Source of the DNA: an uncultured Verrucomicrobiales bacterium
Lineage (GTDB): Bacteria > Verrucomicrobiota > Verrucomicrobiia > Verrucomicrobiales > Akkermansiaceae
Length of the DNA: 7,230 nucleotides
Direction: 5' to 3'
Assembly: GCA_937952875.1 (NCBI GenBank)
Contig: CALFDI010000228.1
Location: 1 to 7,230 of the forward strand
Shown: piece by piece, positions 1 through 6,276 of the stretch
Layout: every line of letters begins with the position of its first letter
Numbering within the stretch: the first letter of the stretch is position 1
The notes under the pieces: generated by a model
Databases searched by the model: none
What the model was told of the DNA's origin: nothing
What the model saw: only the letters and a program-made list of their open reading frames with translations
Program-made: the position numbers and the translations under genes

Positions 1-341
1 AGCTTGGCAATGGCTTTCTTGAACCTCGCTGGCTTGGAAGAAATTCAGAGTTACTTCACACTTTATCAGAGGGTTCAGGTTCGGATCCTAATTCAGCAGG
101 AGGGTCTTTTGCACTTATAAATGACCATACCTACGTTGGCCTACGTTTACTGCGTGATGACGGATACCACTACGCATGGGTTCAAATTGACGAATTTCAA
201 GGATCATACGGAGCTCTTGGTGGATGGGCCTATGAAACAGAACCCGAAAAATCGATTACTCTTGGCATTATCCCTGAGCCTTCGACTTTGCTTCTCATTT
301 CACTAGGCATAGTCTCGATTGCACGGCGAAGAAGAGTCTAA
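1..341 (+). CDS. PEP-CTERM sorting-domain protein, C-terminal fragment (5' end outside window)
   Basis: The reading frame is open from base 3 to a TAA stop at 339-341, giving 112 visible residues with no plausible start codon, so the gene begins upstream of the window. The last 22 residues are a textbook PEP-CTERM tail: Pro-Glu-Pro-Ser-Thr (residues 91-95 of the fragment), a short hydrophobic helix of about 12 residues, then four arginines and a valine. In this family the tail is recognised by an exosortase (EpsH/XrtA type) in the inner membrane, cleaved, and the protein is exported to the surface or the extracellular matrix. The preceding part (HYAWVQI near residue 56 and GGWAYETEPEKSI near residue 73) matches the beta-sandwich ending often seen before the PEP motif in Verrucomicrobiota and Planctomycetota proteins. 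The function of the missing N-terminal part cannot be told. It converges on the peroxidase gene. An ATG at 121 in another frame opens a 61-codon shadow and is not the gene. Confidence 0.88.
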   Translation, partial: LGNGFLEPRWLGRNSELLHTLSEGSGSDPNSAGGSFALINDHTYVGLRLLRDDGYHYAWVQIDEFQGSYGALGGWAYETEPEKSITLGIIPEPSTLLLISLGIVSIARRRRV

Positions 342-444
342 ACAGAGGGAAATCTGCAACCCAAAAACTCTACTACTCCACCCGTATTTCTCTGCGTTTC
401 ATCACCGAAAATGCCCTATAATTGATAGATTACGGCACATGACA

Positions 445-1800
445 TCACTCCACCACATACTCAAAAGAATAGAAACCTGCTGGATCAATCATCGGAGCAG
501 TTAGACTAAGTCTACCAGTGGCATCTGCCTTGACTGGTGTGCCATCTGACCAGGACTTCAGATCCGTCGAGTAACGAGCGAGATAAGTCGTATTAGGAAC
601 AGCAGGTGTCGATACCGTTAAGATCGCAGTTCCCTGTTCATCTTCAGAAAGGACGAGTGTTTGTTGATTCCGCGGAAGCACGATTAATTCTAAATTATTG
701 TCTTCATCAAATGGATCAGACCATTTCTCGTCTTCATACACAGCACTCCCACTCAAAGTGCGGAGAAAAGCAACGAGGGCATTTTTCTCCTGATCTGTCA
801 GATTAAGATTCTGCCCATTTCCTCCTGGTCCTCCTCGAAGGCGGCGATCGATTCCAGCAAGATTAGCGGTTGGAATATCATCGTAATGCTCGATCACCTG
901 CATCAGAGAAGTGAATTGGCCAGTATGCATGAAGCCACCATTCGTATCCCCATCAGGCTTCACCAGATCTCTTAAAGAAGGCGAGCGAGTATTCGTCAGA
1001 TCTGTCCCGCCACTGAGGCTGGCGATAACCCCATTATGCGCACTGTTAGGGTCAATATCGAATTCGGGAGCTTGATGACACGTCGCACACCCTGCACCTA
1101 TTCCAGGAGGCGACATAAAAAGCTGTTTCCCTAAATTCTCTTCAGCTGTGAAATTTGGGAAATCAATGGTGTCACGAACCACTTGACTACGTCCGTTATC
1201 GTATTTGCTATCGAAAGACTGAATACTTCTGATAAACTGAGCCAAAGCACGCTGAACTTTTACCTCAGTGATTTCAGGACTATCATGAACAGCTGTGAAG
1301 AGAACTTTGTAATGCTCGATAGACTCTAACCTCTCGATCAAATCAGCAAAAGACGGAGCGCCATCAGTGCCACTGAAGCCCATTTCAACGTGATCTTGAA
1401 TCGGTTGCGTAGTCTGCGCCTCGAGCGTCGCTGCGCGTTCATCCCAGAAAAAGCGTTCCTCTAGAGCAAAACGAGAATTGATGAGCCGCATGGAATGCCT
1501 CCCCGTAGTCCCATCGACGCCTATGCTCGCTTGATTTAAATCACTAAACCCATGCTCCTGCTGATGACAACTCGCACAGGAAACTGCGTTATTCACCGAA
1601 AGACGTTTATCATAAAACAAAACTCGCCCAAGCGTAGCCTCAAGATTCGAAATGTCATTTCCAGCGGGCGTATTATCTTTCGTGATGTAATCGGGAATTG
1701 GTTGATCTGCATAATTACTCAAAGCTGTTAGATCGATGCTTTGGCTGTGGCACTGTGCTACGAATGCCATCAATACACTCAGGGATAGTCTTTTGATCAT
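445..1800 (-). CDS. Di-heme cytochrome c peroxidase / MauG-family protein with C-terminal extension
   Basis: This 451-residue protein has two c-type heme sites: CASCH (Cys75, Cys78, His79) and CATCH (Cys238, Cys241, His242). The segment FWDERAATLEAQ (about 118-129) and the GFMHTGQF segment (Met291, His292) are typical of bacterial di-heme peroxidases. Met291 lies where the family has the axial methionine of the second heme; MauG itself has tyrosine there. The family reduces H2O2 in the periplasm with electrons from small cytochromes, or oxidises other substrates. The N-terminus (MIKR then a hydrophobic stretch to about residue 15) is a Sec signal. A Cys at 17 lacks a good lipobox. The peroxidase domain ends near 350. 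About 80-100 extra residues follow, including YLARYSTDLKSW (406-417) and ending FYSFEYVVE, resembling the small beta-rich modules appended to secreted Verrucomicrobiota proteins. The start is chosen for the basic n-region; AGGGG lies only 1 nt upstream, too close for a normal ribosome-binding site. The gene stands alone. The exact substrate is unknown. Confidence 0.9.
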   Translation of the reverse strand: MIKRLSLSVLMAFVAQCHSQSIDLTALSNYADQPIPDYITKDNTPAGNDISNLEATLGRVLFYDKRLSVNNAVSCASCHQQEHGFSDLNQASIGVDGTTGRHSMRLINSRFALEERFFWDERAATLEAQTTQPIQDHVEMGFSGTDGAPSFADLIERLESIEHYKVLFTAVHDSPEITEVKVQRALAQFIRSIQSFDSKYDNGRSQVVRDTIDFPNFTAEENLGKQLFMSPPGIGAGCATCHQAPEFDIDPNSAHNGVIASLSGGTDLTNTRSPSLRDLVKPDGDTNGGFMHTGQFTSLMQVIEHYDDIPTANLAGIDRRLRGGPGGNGQNLNLTDQEKNALVAFLRTLSGSAVYEDEKWSDPFDEDNNLELIVLPRNQQTLVLSEDEQGTAILTVSTPAVPNTTYLARYSTDLKSWSDGTPVKADATGRLSLTAPMIDPAGFYSFEYVVE

Positions 1801-1842
1801 GCCCCTAGAGTAAGAAACCTTTTCTAAACAGAAGATGAATGA

Positions 1843-1857
1843 GCATTATTTAAATGC
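1843..1857. repeat. Small AT-rich inverted repeat upstream of the peroxidase gene
   Basis: GCATT (1843-1847) and AATGC (1853-1857) are perfect inverted arms around a 5-nt AT-only spacer. The right arm also sits inside a 10-bp perfect palindrome, AAATGCATTT (1852-1861). The element lies about 43-57 bp before the peroxidase ATG at 1800 (minus strand), where an operator or promoter-overlapping site could be. No convincing -35/-10 pair was seen around it. An AT-rich palindrome this short can arise by chance, so the regulatory reading is only a suggestion. Confidence 0.2.
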
Positions 1858-1903
1858 ATTTTCCCTCGCGATGTGTGACTTCAAAGAGCTGAAGACGAGC
1901 CAC

Positions 1904-1925
1904 GGTGAGTAGACTTTAGTCTGCT
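1904..1925 (+). repeat. Left hairpin copy of the REP-like pair
   Basis: GGTG (1904-1907) is followed by AGTAGACT-TT-AGTCTGCT (1908-1925). The arms pair over 8 positions with one T-G wobble (1910 with 1923). On paper the loop is TT; a folded molecule would more likely open the next pair and have a 4-nt loop. AGAAT follows at 1926-1930, similar to TAAAT next to the other copy. Confidence 0.65.
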
Positions 1926-2015
1926 AGAATAAGGAGATTTTGCTCTCGGTCGGTGGTCCGGTAAACAGATATCGGAGAGGGCGCCAGCTTGATCACACTC
2001 TTTAGCGAACATTTA

Positions 2016-2037
2016 TGAGGACTAAAGTCCTCACACC
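2016..2037 (-). repeat. Right hairpin copy of the REP-like pair
   Basis: On the minus strand GGTG (2037-2034) is followed by TGAGGACT-TT-AGTCCTCA (2033-2016), a perfect 8-bp stem around TT. It lies 18 bp past the tRNA 3' end in the direction of tRNA transcription, so it could also stop or stabilise transcripts arriving from that side. It is not followed by a T-run, so it is not a canonical intrinsic terminator. Confidence 0.7.
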
Positions 2038-2054
2038 AGATCGAATTAAAAAAG

Positions 2055-2127
<73 letters not shown>

Positions 2128-2180
2128 TTTTTGCTCGAACGCGGCAGATGAATGCATCGTTTATGGAGAAAAGGCAATAC

Positions 2181-3509
2181 CTAGTTCGGTGTGTTTTCAG
2201 ATTTTTCGATTGGTGGGAGGGTATTCTCCCATTCAAAGAGTTCGACGCCTTCCCCTAGGCCACCGATTTCTGCTAGCAATTCTTCGCACCGTGTCCTCCA
2301 CAAGACATAGTTTGGTGGGGCTTTCGGTCCAGCACTGCCGGGGAAAACGATGTATGTGACGCCGAGATCAGAGACGGGGCGTCGATAGGAGGAGGAGCGT
2401 GAATCTAGCTCTTTCGCGAGCCGAAGAGAGCCTTCGCCTATTTTAAATGTGGGGCCACCATCGCCGACGATGGCGGGTAGGACGCGGTCTTTATAGACGA
2501 CGACGGCGTAGTCGCCCACGCGACCTGCGAATTTTGTATTCCTAGCGAGCAAGACATTCACGGGAAGGACAATGAACGGGTCGTAGTCAGCGATGAGAAA
2601 GCTTCTAGCTTCCATGTCTTCGATTCCACGCTGGAGGTATTTTTTCCGCTCACGGAGCCATTTCTTACGATCGGCGGACGTTCCAGCGGCGGCGAGTTCA
2701 CTGTCGGCATTTCCAATGCGTTTTTTCCAGCCAGCGACCATTGGATTAGGTCTGTCAGTTTGTTTTCTCCAGCCGTAGCTGGTGAAAGGCTGGTAGTGAG
2801 TGGAGTTCACGATCTCGTCCGGCATAGTGGCGAGGCGGTCACCATCTGACCCATCTGAGACGACATCCATGTCTCCCTGCAGGAGGAGAACTCTGCGCTG
2901 CGTCTCTGGGTGCTGCATGTGGAGGATAGTATCGCAGTCATAGAAGTTATGACGGCTCAGAATTTTCTTAAGAGATTCCACATTTCGCTCGAGCCGTTTA
3001 ACCTTATTATCATAGAGAGTTTGATAAAAGGGTGAGACCTTTGCCGTTTCTAAAAGAGTCTCTAATCCGGGAACGAGCGAGCCCAGCTGAGGGTTACTTT
3101 TTTCCAACTCGGCAAGTGTGCGTGAGGGCTGAGGGACTGTGACATTTAGCTCGTAGACGGCGTGGTAGGAGTCTCGTTTATCACGAATGGCTGTGGCATG
3201 TTCGCCGTCTGTGAAGTTGATTTTGGATTTGAATAAAATGCCATTGCTGAGGTCTTTAATCGTGCCTTGTGAGCTGAGCGTTATCTCAGGCGGGGCAGAG
3301 ACTTCTTCGATCGTTTTTTCGACGACTTCTTTAACGATAACTTCCTTTTCGACGATTCGTGGCTCTGGCTTAAACTCACGGAGAAAATTCCGCCCGCGCG
3401 ATGTGCCAACGATTGCTATACCTGTGAGAACGAGCAGGAGAAAGCCTATACCGAAAAAGGGAACTCTTCGTTTTACTGGCGTTACGTCTTGATTAGTAGG
3501 TGAACTCAT
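2181..3509 (-). CDS. Membrane-anchored glycoside hydrolase family 75 (chitosanase)-like protein
   Basis: The 442-residue protein begins with a basic cytoplasmic stretch (KRR at 13-15), one membrane helix (about 17-35), and a charged, Glu/Val/Lys-rich segment (50-70) that may be a stalk or short coiled coil. The large remainder should lie in the periplasm. The C-terminal half matches GH75, the fungal-type endo-chitosanase family: QGDMDVVSDGSDGDR (211-225), YGWRKQTD (245-252), ADYDPFIVLP (307-316), GDYAVVVYKDR (332-342), then VGDGGPTFKIGEGSLRLA (348-365). Asp350 and Glu359 fit the family's two catalytic acids, which are 9 residues apart in an Aspergillus enzyme as I recall it. The family cleaves beta-1,4 glucosamine chains. 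Chitosan may not be the substrate here, since a membrane-tethered enzyme could act on other envelope glycans. Residues 75-200 and the charged 260-300 insert are not recognised. The gene starts 26 bp after the dehydrogenase stop, with no Shine-Dalgarno sequence, and is the last protein gene of the cluster. Confidence 0.78.
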   Translation of the reverse strand: MSSPTNQDVTPVKRRVPFFGIGFLLLVLTGIAIVGTSRGRNFLREFKPEPRIVEKEVIVKEVVEKTIEEVSAPPEITLSSQGTIKDLSNGILFKSKINFTDGEHATAIRDKRDSYHAVYELNVTVPQPSRTLAELEKSNPQLGSLVPGLETLLETAKVSPFYQTLYDNKVKRLERNVESLKKILSRHNFYDCDTILHMQHPETQRRVLLLQGDMDVVSDGSDGDRLATMPDEIVNSTHYQPFTSYGWRKQTDRPNPMVAGWKKRIGNADSELAAAGTSADRKKWLRERKKYLQRGIEDMEARSFLIADYDPFIVLPVNVLLARNTKFAGRVGDYAVVVYKDRVLPAIVGDGGPTFKIGEGSLRLAKELDSRSSSYRRPVSDLGVTYIVFPGSAGPKAPPNYVLWRTRCEELLAEIGGLGEGVELFEWENTLPPIEKSENTPN

Positions 3510-3535
3510 ATGTTGCTGCGTGTGAGAGAATCATT

Positions 3536-4342
3536 CTAGTCGGGGAGAATACGGCGTGGACGACTGCCCATGATTAACCTGATCGCTGCGACTGGGAGAA
3601 GGCCTATACCGAGTGCGGCGGCAGCGACGAGTAGCCCTGGATAGACGCGAGGGCTATTTCGTTTAATCCCAACAAGAGCTTCGCGAACGACTTGTTCTTT
3701 ATCGACGTAGACCATCTCGCGGGCACTGAACTCTTTCGATAGATCTTCTCTCTTAGCTACATCGCCGAACTCTGTGTGAACAGGTCCAGGGCAGAGTGCT
3801 GTAACGTTGACGCCTGTGCCTTTTAGCTCGAGACGAAGAGCTTCTGAAAAACTAGAGACGTAAGACTTAGTCGCGGCATAGACGGCGAAATCCGGGATCG
3901 GCAAGAGACTAGCGAGCGAGCTAACATTTAAAATACCACCCTTCCCATTCGCTAACATCGCGGGCAGGAAGGCGTGAGTGAGATGAGTCAGACAGGTCAT
4001 ATTGACTTCCATCATCAGCTCTGTCTTCGCCCAGTCTGCTTGGGTAAATTCTCCATAGTCCCCTAGCCCTGCATTATTGACGAGAAGATCTGGTGTGAGG
4101 TCTGCATGACTGATCTGCGAAATGAGCTGATTCCGGCGATCGCGGTCAGCAAGGTCTGCGGCGACCATGTGCACAGTGAGATGAGAATAGTTCCTCTCGA
4201 GCCGATTTTTTAAGTCAGCAAGGCGATCTTCTCGGCGTGCGACGAGGATCATGGATTCACAATCGGGGGCAAGCTGGATGGCGAACTCTTCTCCAAGACC
4301 AGCTGACGCCCCTGTGATAAGTGCACAGGAGTAAGTTTTCAT
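3536..4342 (-). CDS. Short-chain dehydrogenase/reductase (classical SDR, COG0300/DltE-like)
   Basis: The 268-residue protein is a Rossmann-fold NAD(P)-dependent oxidoreductase with all classical SDR motifs: TGASAGLG (10-17) for the cofactor, Asp63 in AADL, NNAG (89-92), and the catalytic tetrad Asn114, Ser142, Tyr155, Lys159 (YAATK). PGPVHTEF (185-192) follows as usual. An Arg after the second strand (ARRE, 35-38) suggests preference for NADP(H). The overall pattern fits the COG0300 group, whose members reduce or oxidise ketones and alcohols on varied, often lipid-like, substrates. The specific substrate cannot be read. Residues about 236-259 form a hydrophobic stretch followed by SRPRR, so the protein may sit on the membrane by its C-terminus, as some COG0300 relatives do. 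It starts 4 bp after the stop of the DUF6941-like gene, which implies translational coupling, and no Shine-Dalgarno sequence is visible. Confidence 0.92.
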   Translation of the reverse strand: MKTYSCALITGASAGLGEEFAIQLAPDCESMILVARREDRLADLKNRLERNYSHLTVHMVAADLADRDRRNQLISQISHADLTPDLLVNNAGLGDYGEFTQADWAKTELMMEVNMTCLTHLTHAFLPAMLANGKGGILNVSSLASLLPIPDFAVYAATKSYVSSFSEALRLELKGTGVNVTALCPGPVHTEFGDVAKREDLSKEFSAREMVYVDKEQVVREALVGIKRNSPRVYPGLLVAAAALGIGLLPVAAIRLIMGSRPRRILPD

Positions 4343-4346
4343 AATG

Positions 4347-4766
4347 TTATTCGATGTCGTTGGTCTTCTGCTTGGCCTTGAGAATCCTGAGAGGAATGCG
4401 TGCGACCAATTCTTGATCGACCTTTACGTCAATGGAATAGACGCCTAATTCTTTAAACTTCAAGCCTTGGAGATTCATAACAAGATTCCGTGTGATAAAA
4501 GGCACGCCTTCAGGGATTTTGATCGGCATTTCCGCCTCGATGGGCATCTTATCATCTACGACGTTTCCGTCTTGATCGATGATGGCGACGGAGAATTGAT
4601 GAGTGCCATTATCATCATCTGTCATACAGATACGCATGGCCAGCGAGCACTGGGGATGGACGACAGGAAGCTGCCGTGCGACGAGAGTATCGAAGGTGCC
4701 TGAGATAACGAGCTTTCCATTATAGTCCGTGGCAAAGTCGCAGAGAGTCGCAATGTGAATATCCAT
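4347..4766 (-). CDS. DUF6941-like conserved hypothetical protein
   Basis: This 139-residue protein has no signal peptide or membrane helix and should be cytoplasmic. The opening pattern (IHIATLCDFATDYNGKL at 3-19, then ISGTFDTL, then PVVHPQCSLAMRI) matches what I recall of DUF6941, a family of uncharacterised small bacterial proteins. The rest is predicted beta-rich with alternating hydrophobic residues, including IIDQDGNVV (62-70) and YSIDVKVD (110-117) followed by a basic tail, which suggests a beta-sandwich or C2-like fold; that is inference. No catalytic motif is seen. The gene lies between the anchored pseudopilin-like gene (42-bp gap) and the dehydrogenase (4 bp downstream). The start is the only ATG giving the conserved N-terminus; no Shine-Dalgarno sequence precedes it. 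The function is unknown. Confidence 0.8.
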   Translation of the reverse strand: MDIHIATLCDFATDYNGKLVISGTFDTLVARQLPVVHPQCSLAMRICMTDDDNGTHQFSVAIIDQDGNVVDDKMPIEAEMPIKIPEGVPFITRNLVMNLQGLKFKELGVYSIDVKVDQELVARIPLRILKAKQKTNDIE

Positions 4767-4808
4767 AAGTGATGAGGACGCAGAAGATAGAGAGCTGCGT
4801 GTGCGAGG

Positions 4809-5360
4809 TCACTTACTTTTTACTGCATCGGCTGAAGACGTCTGATCCGCTAGGCGCTTCTGTTGGGTGAGAAATTCTTCCCACTCATCTTCGTTCACCA
4901 CTTCTACTAAACCATTCGTCATGATGACTTCTCTCGAATTCTCAGGACGCACCTCCCCGTTGTGTCCGAGAGGAATCTTATCCCAAGCGATCGCTCTATC
5001 TTTATCAGAAGTCGCAAGCCCTTCGACGTAGTGCCAAGAGCTGTGATCTGCGGTGAGATAGCCGTTCTGTTGGTAAAATGCTTCTGCCACTCGGAGATCA
5101 CCAGCTTTTCCAACGGTCATGTCGAGGGTAAGCATGCCTTCGTTGACCAGTGAACTTAATCCGATGGCTCCGGACGTATAAGATGATGGGAAACGTCCAT
5201 CATTCTCAGCTGCGTAGCCAAATAAGGCAGACGCTAAGACGCGGCTACAGCGATGTGTTTTCCCATAAGGAAAAAGGCTGCGGTAATACATCCAACAGCC
5301 AGCACCTACTAGGAATACAATAGCTGTTATTAGAAATGAGCGCCGTGAGAGCTTCATCAT
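4809..5360 (-). CDS. Small membrane-anchored protein, degenerate pseudopilin (H-X9-DG)-like
   Basis: The 183-residue protein has a basic N-terminus (KLSRR, 3-7) and one hydrophobic helix (about 8-26), so the rest should face the periplasm. After the helix, CSRVLASALFGYAAENDGRFPSS (38-60; the key elements are Cys38, the YA pair and the D-G-R-F-P end) resembles the segment after the pilin helix in prepilin-type H-X9-DG proteins, which are abundant in Verrucomicrobiota and Planctomycetota. HYVEGL (110-115), LGHNGE (131-136) and the REVI..NGLVEVV run (143-155) also fit the end of that group, although the usual Asp-Gly has become Asn-Gly. The prepilin peptidase site (G-F-T-L-I-E) is absent, so it is unlikely to be processed or assembled as a pilin. 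Two adjacent ATGs open it: AGGA is 3 nt before the first and 6 nt before the second (5357), so the second may be the true start. It sits 10 bp after the hydrolase gene. Function unknown. Confidence 0.75.
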   Translation of the reverse strand: MMKLSRRSFLITAIVFLVGAGCWMYYRSLFPYGKTHRCSRVLASALFGYAAENDGRFPSSYTSGAIGLSSLVNEGMLTLDMTVGKAGDLRVAEAFYQQNGYLTADHSSWHYVEGLATSDKDRAIAWDKIPLGHNGEVRPENSREVIMTNGLVEVVNEDEWEEFLTQQKRLADQTSSADAVKSK

Positions 5361-5363
5361 ATT

Positions 5364-5367
5364 TCCT
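5364..5367 (-). promoter_or_regulatory. Ribosome-binding site (AGGA) for the pseudopilin-like gene
   Basis: CTCAGGAAAT fills the 10-bp gap between the hydrolase stop and the ATGATG pair. It is the only recognisable, correctly placed Shine-Dalgarno sequence among the seven minus-strand protein genes. The spacing of 6 nt favours the second ATG (5357) over the first (3 nt). Confidence 0.5.
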
Positions 5368-5370
5368 GAG

Positions 5371-6276
5371 TTAGACTTCGACTGCTTCGCCCTCGTGCGG
5401 AATGATGATGCGATCAGCTACACCTAAACGTTCTGCCTCTGCTAAGAGACGTTCAGCTGGCTCATGCGCTTTCTCATTTCCTAAGGGAAAAGTGCCGTAG
5501 TGCATAGGGATCATGAGGCTAGCTCCGAGCTCGATAAAAGCCTTTACCGCTTCCTCTGGATTCATGTGCACATCGCGACCACTCGGGGCGTCATAGGCGC
5601 CGATGGGAAGAAGGGCGATGTCGATCCGCTCGCGTCGGCCGATGTCTTTAAAGCCCTCGAAGTAGGCCGAATCACCCGCGTGGAAGATATTCCGCCCGCC
5701 GCTTTTCACGATATACCCGCCGTAATCTCGATGAGTATCGTGCAGATAGCGCGCACCCCAGTGATGACTAGGCGTGTGAATGACTTCCATATCTCCGTAG
5801 TGAACGCTCTCCCAGATGGACATTTCTTGGATGGAAGAAAAGCCAAGCTTCTTCACGATTGAGCGACTGCCCGTGGGGACGACTATCCCATCGCGCGCCT
5901 GCAGTGTGCGTAGAGAAGGCTTATGCAGATGGTCAAAGTGGGCGTGCGAGACGAGAATGAGATCGACTTCTGGGACGTCATCGATGTGGAGACCAGGCAG
6001 GCGCTCGCGCTTGACGATGCCGTGCCAGCGAGCCCAGTTCGGGTCGATGAGAATCGAGTGCTCTGCAAACTGAACGAAGAATGACGCGTGGCCTATCCAG
6101 GTGACACGAACCTGCCCATCTACTGGTGCATCTAGGATGGGCGCATGCGTTTCGCCTTCAGCTTTTTGAAAAATCTGTGGGATGAGACGGTGTCGGAGAA
6201 AGCGGTAATTGCGCCCAGCCCAGCCTTTCTTCGGCAGGATGCCAGCGTAGTGTTTCTCTATTGGGTCAGAGTTCAT
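5371..6276 (-). CDS. Metallo-beta-lactamase-fold hydrolase, NAPE-PLD/UlaG-like
   Basis: The 301-residue protein carries a full metallo-beta-lactamase metal site: HAHFDH (His111, His113, Asp115, His116), His172 in TPSHHW, Asp202 in AGDSAYF, and His259 in PMHYGTF. The wider context, WIGHASFFVQ (60-69), LIDPNW (76-81), RLPG, the H-H-W-G-A-R run (171-176), GDSAYF, LLPIGAY (222-228) and MNPEEAV (238-244), matches the N-acyl-phosphatidylethanolamine phospholipase D group. Those enzymes cut the phosphodiester bond on the head-group side to give phosphatidate and an N-acylethanolamine. Bacterial relatives may use other phosphodiesters or lactones, so the substrate is inferred. No signal peptide or helix is present; it is likely cytoplasmic or peripheral at the membrane. 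The start overlaps the lpxI stop by 11 bp, which implies coupled translation; no Shine-Dalgarno sequence is seen. Confidence 0.92.
   Translation of the reverse strand: MNSDPIEKHYAGILPKKGWAGRNYRFLRHRLIPQIFQKAEGETHAPILDAPVDGQVRVTWIGHASFFVQFAEHSILIDPNWARWHGIVKRERLPGLHIDDVPEVDLILVSHAHFDHLHKPSLRTLQARDGIVVPTGSRSIVKKLGFSSIQEMSIWESVHYGDMEVIHTPSHHWGARYLHDTHRDYGGYIVKSGGRNIFHAGDSAYFEGFKDIGRRERIDIALLPIGAYDAPSGRDVHMNPEEAVKAFIELGASLMIPMHYGTFPLGNEKAHEPAERLLAEAERLGVADRIIIPHEGEAVEV

Larger units (their letters stand above)
1904..2037. repeat. Paired inverted REP-like hairpin unit (BIME-like), 134 bp
   Basis: Two copies of one hairpin lie in inverted orientation at the ends of this intergenic segment. Read from the outside in, each begins with GGTG followed by an 18-nt stem-loop whose core is GACTTTAGTC. 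The two 27-nt ends (1904-1930 and the reverse complement of 2011-2037) agree at 19 positions. The outer stem bases differ but stay paired in both copies, which points to selection on the hairpin and not only on the sequence. The linker contains a weaker stem (CCGGT 1958-1962 with ATCGG 1971-1975, 8-nt loop). This is the layout of bacterial REP/BIME elements, where a short tetranucleotide plus imperfect palindrome is the substrate of a RAYT (TnpA-REP) transposase acting in trans. No RAYT gene is in the window. The known E. coli-type tetranucleotide is GTAG, so assignment to that class is an inference. The unit sits between the tRNA and the peroxidase gene, as REPs do in intergenic space. Confidence 0.65.

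Noticed and set aside
342..444. Bidirectional terminator between the convergent PEP-CTERM and peroxidase genes
   Set aside because: No GC-rich stem followed by a T-run was found on either strand.
503..513. AGACT-A-AGTCT palindrome inside the peroxidase gene, similar to the core of the REP-like hairpins
   Set aside because: It encodes part of the Leu-Ser-Leu run of the protein, has a 1-nt spacer and no GGTG lead, so it is most likely chance.
1878..1893. CTTCA/TGAAG hairpin with 6-nt loop between the REP-like pair and the peroxidase gene
   Set aside because: A 5-bp stem without a T-run or conserved loop is expected by chance.
3187..3492. 101-codon plus-strand open frame
   Set aside because: It lies wholly within and antisense to the GH75-like gene, whose membrane helix and family motifs are on the minus strand; the plus frame has no recognisable domain.
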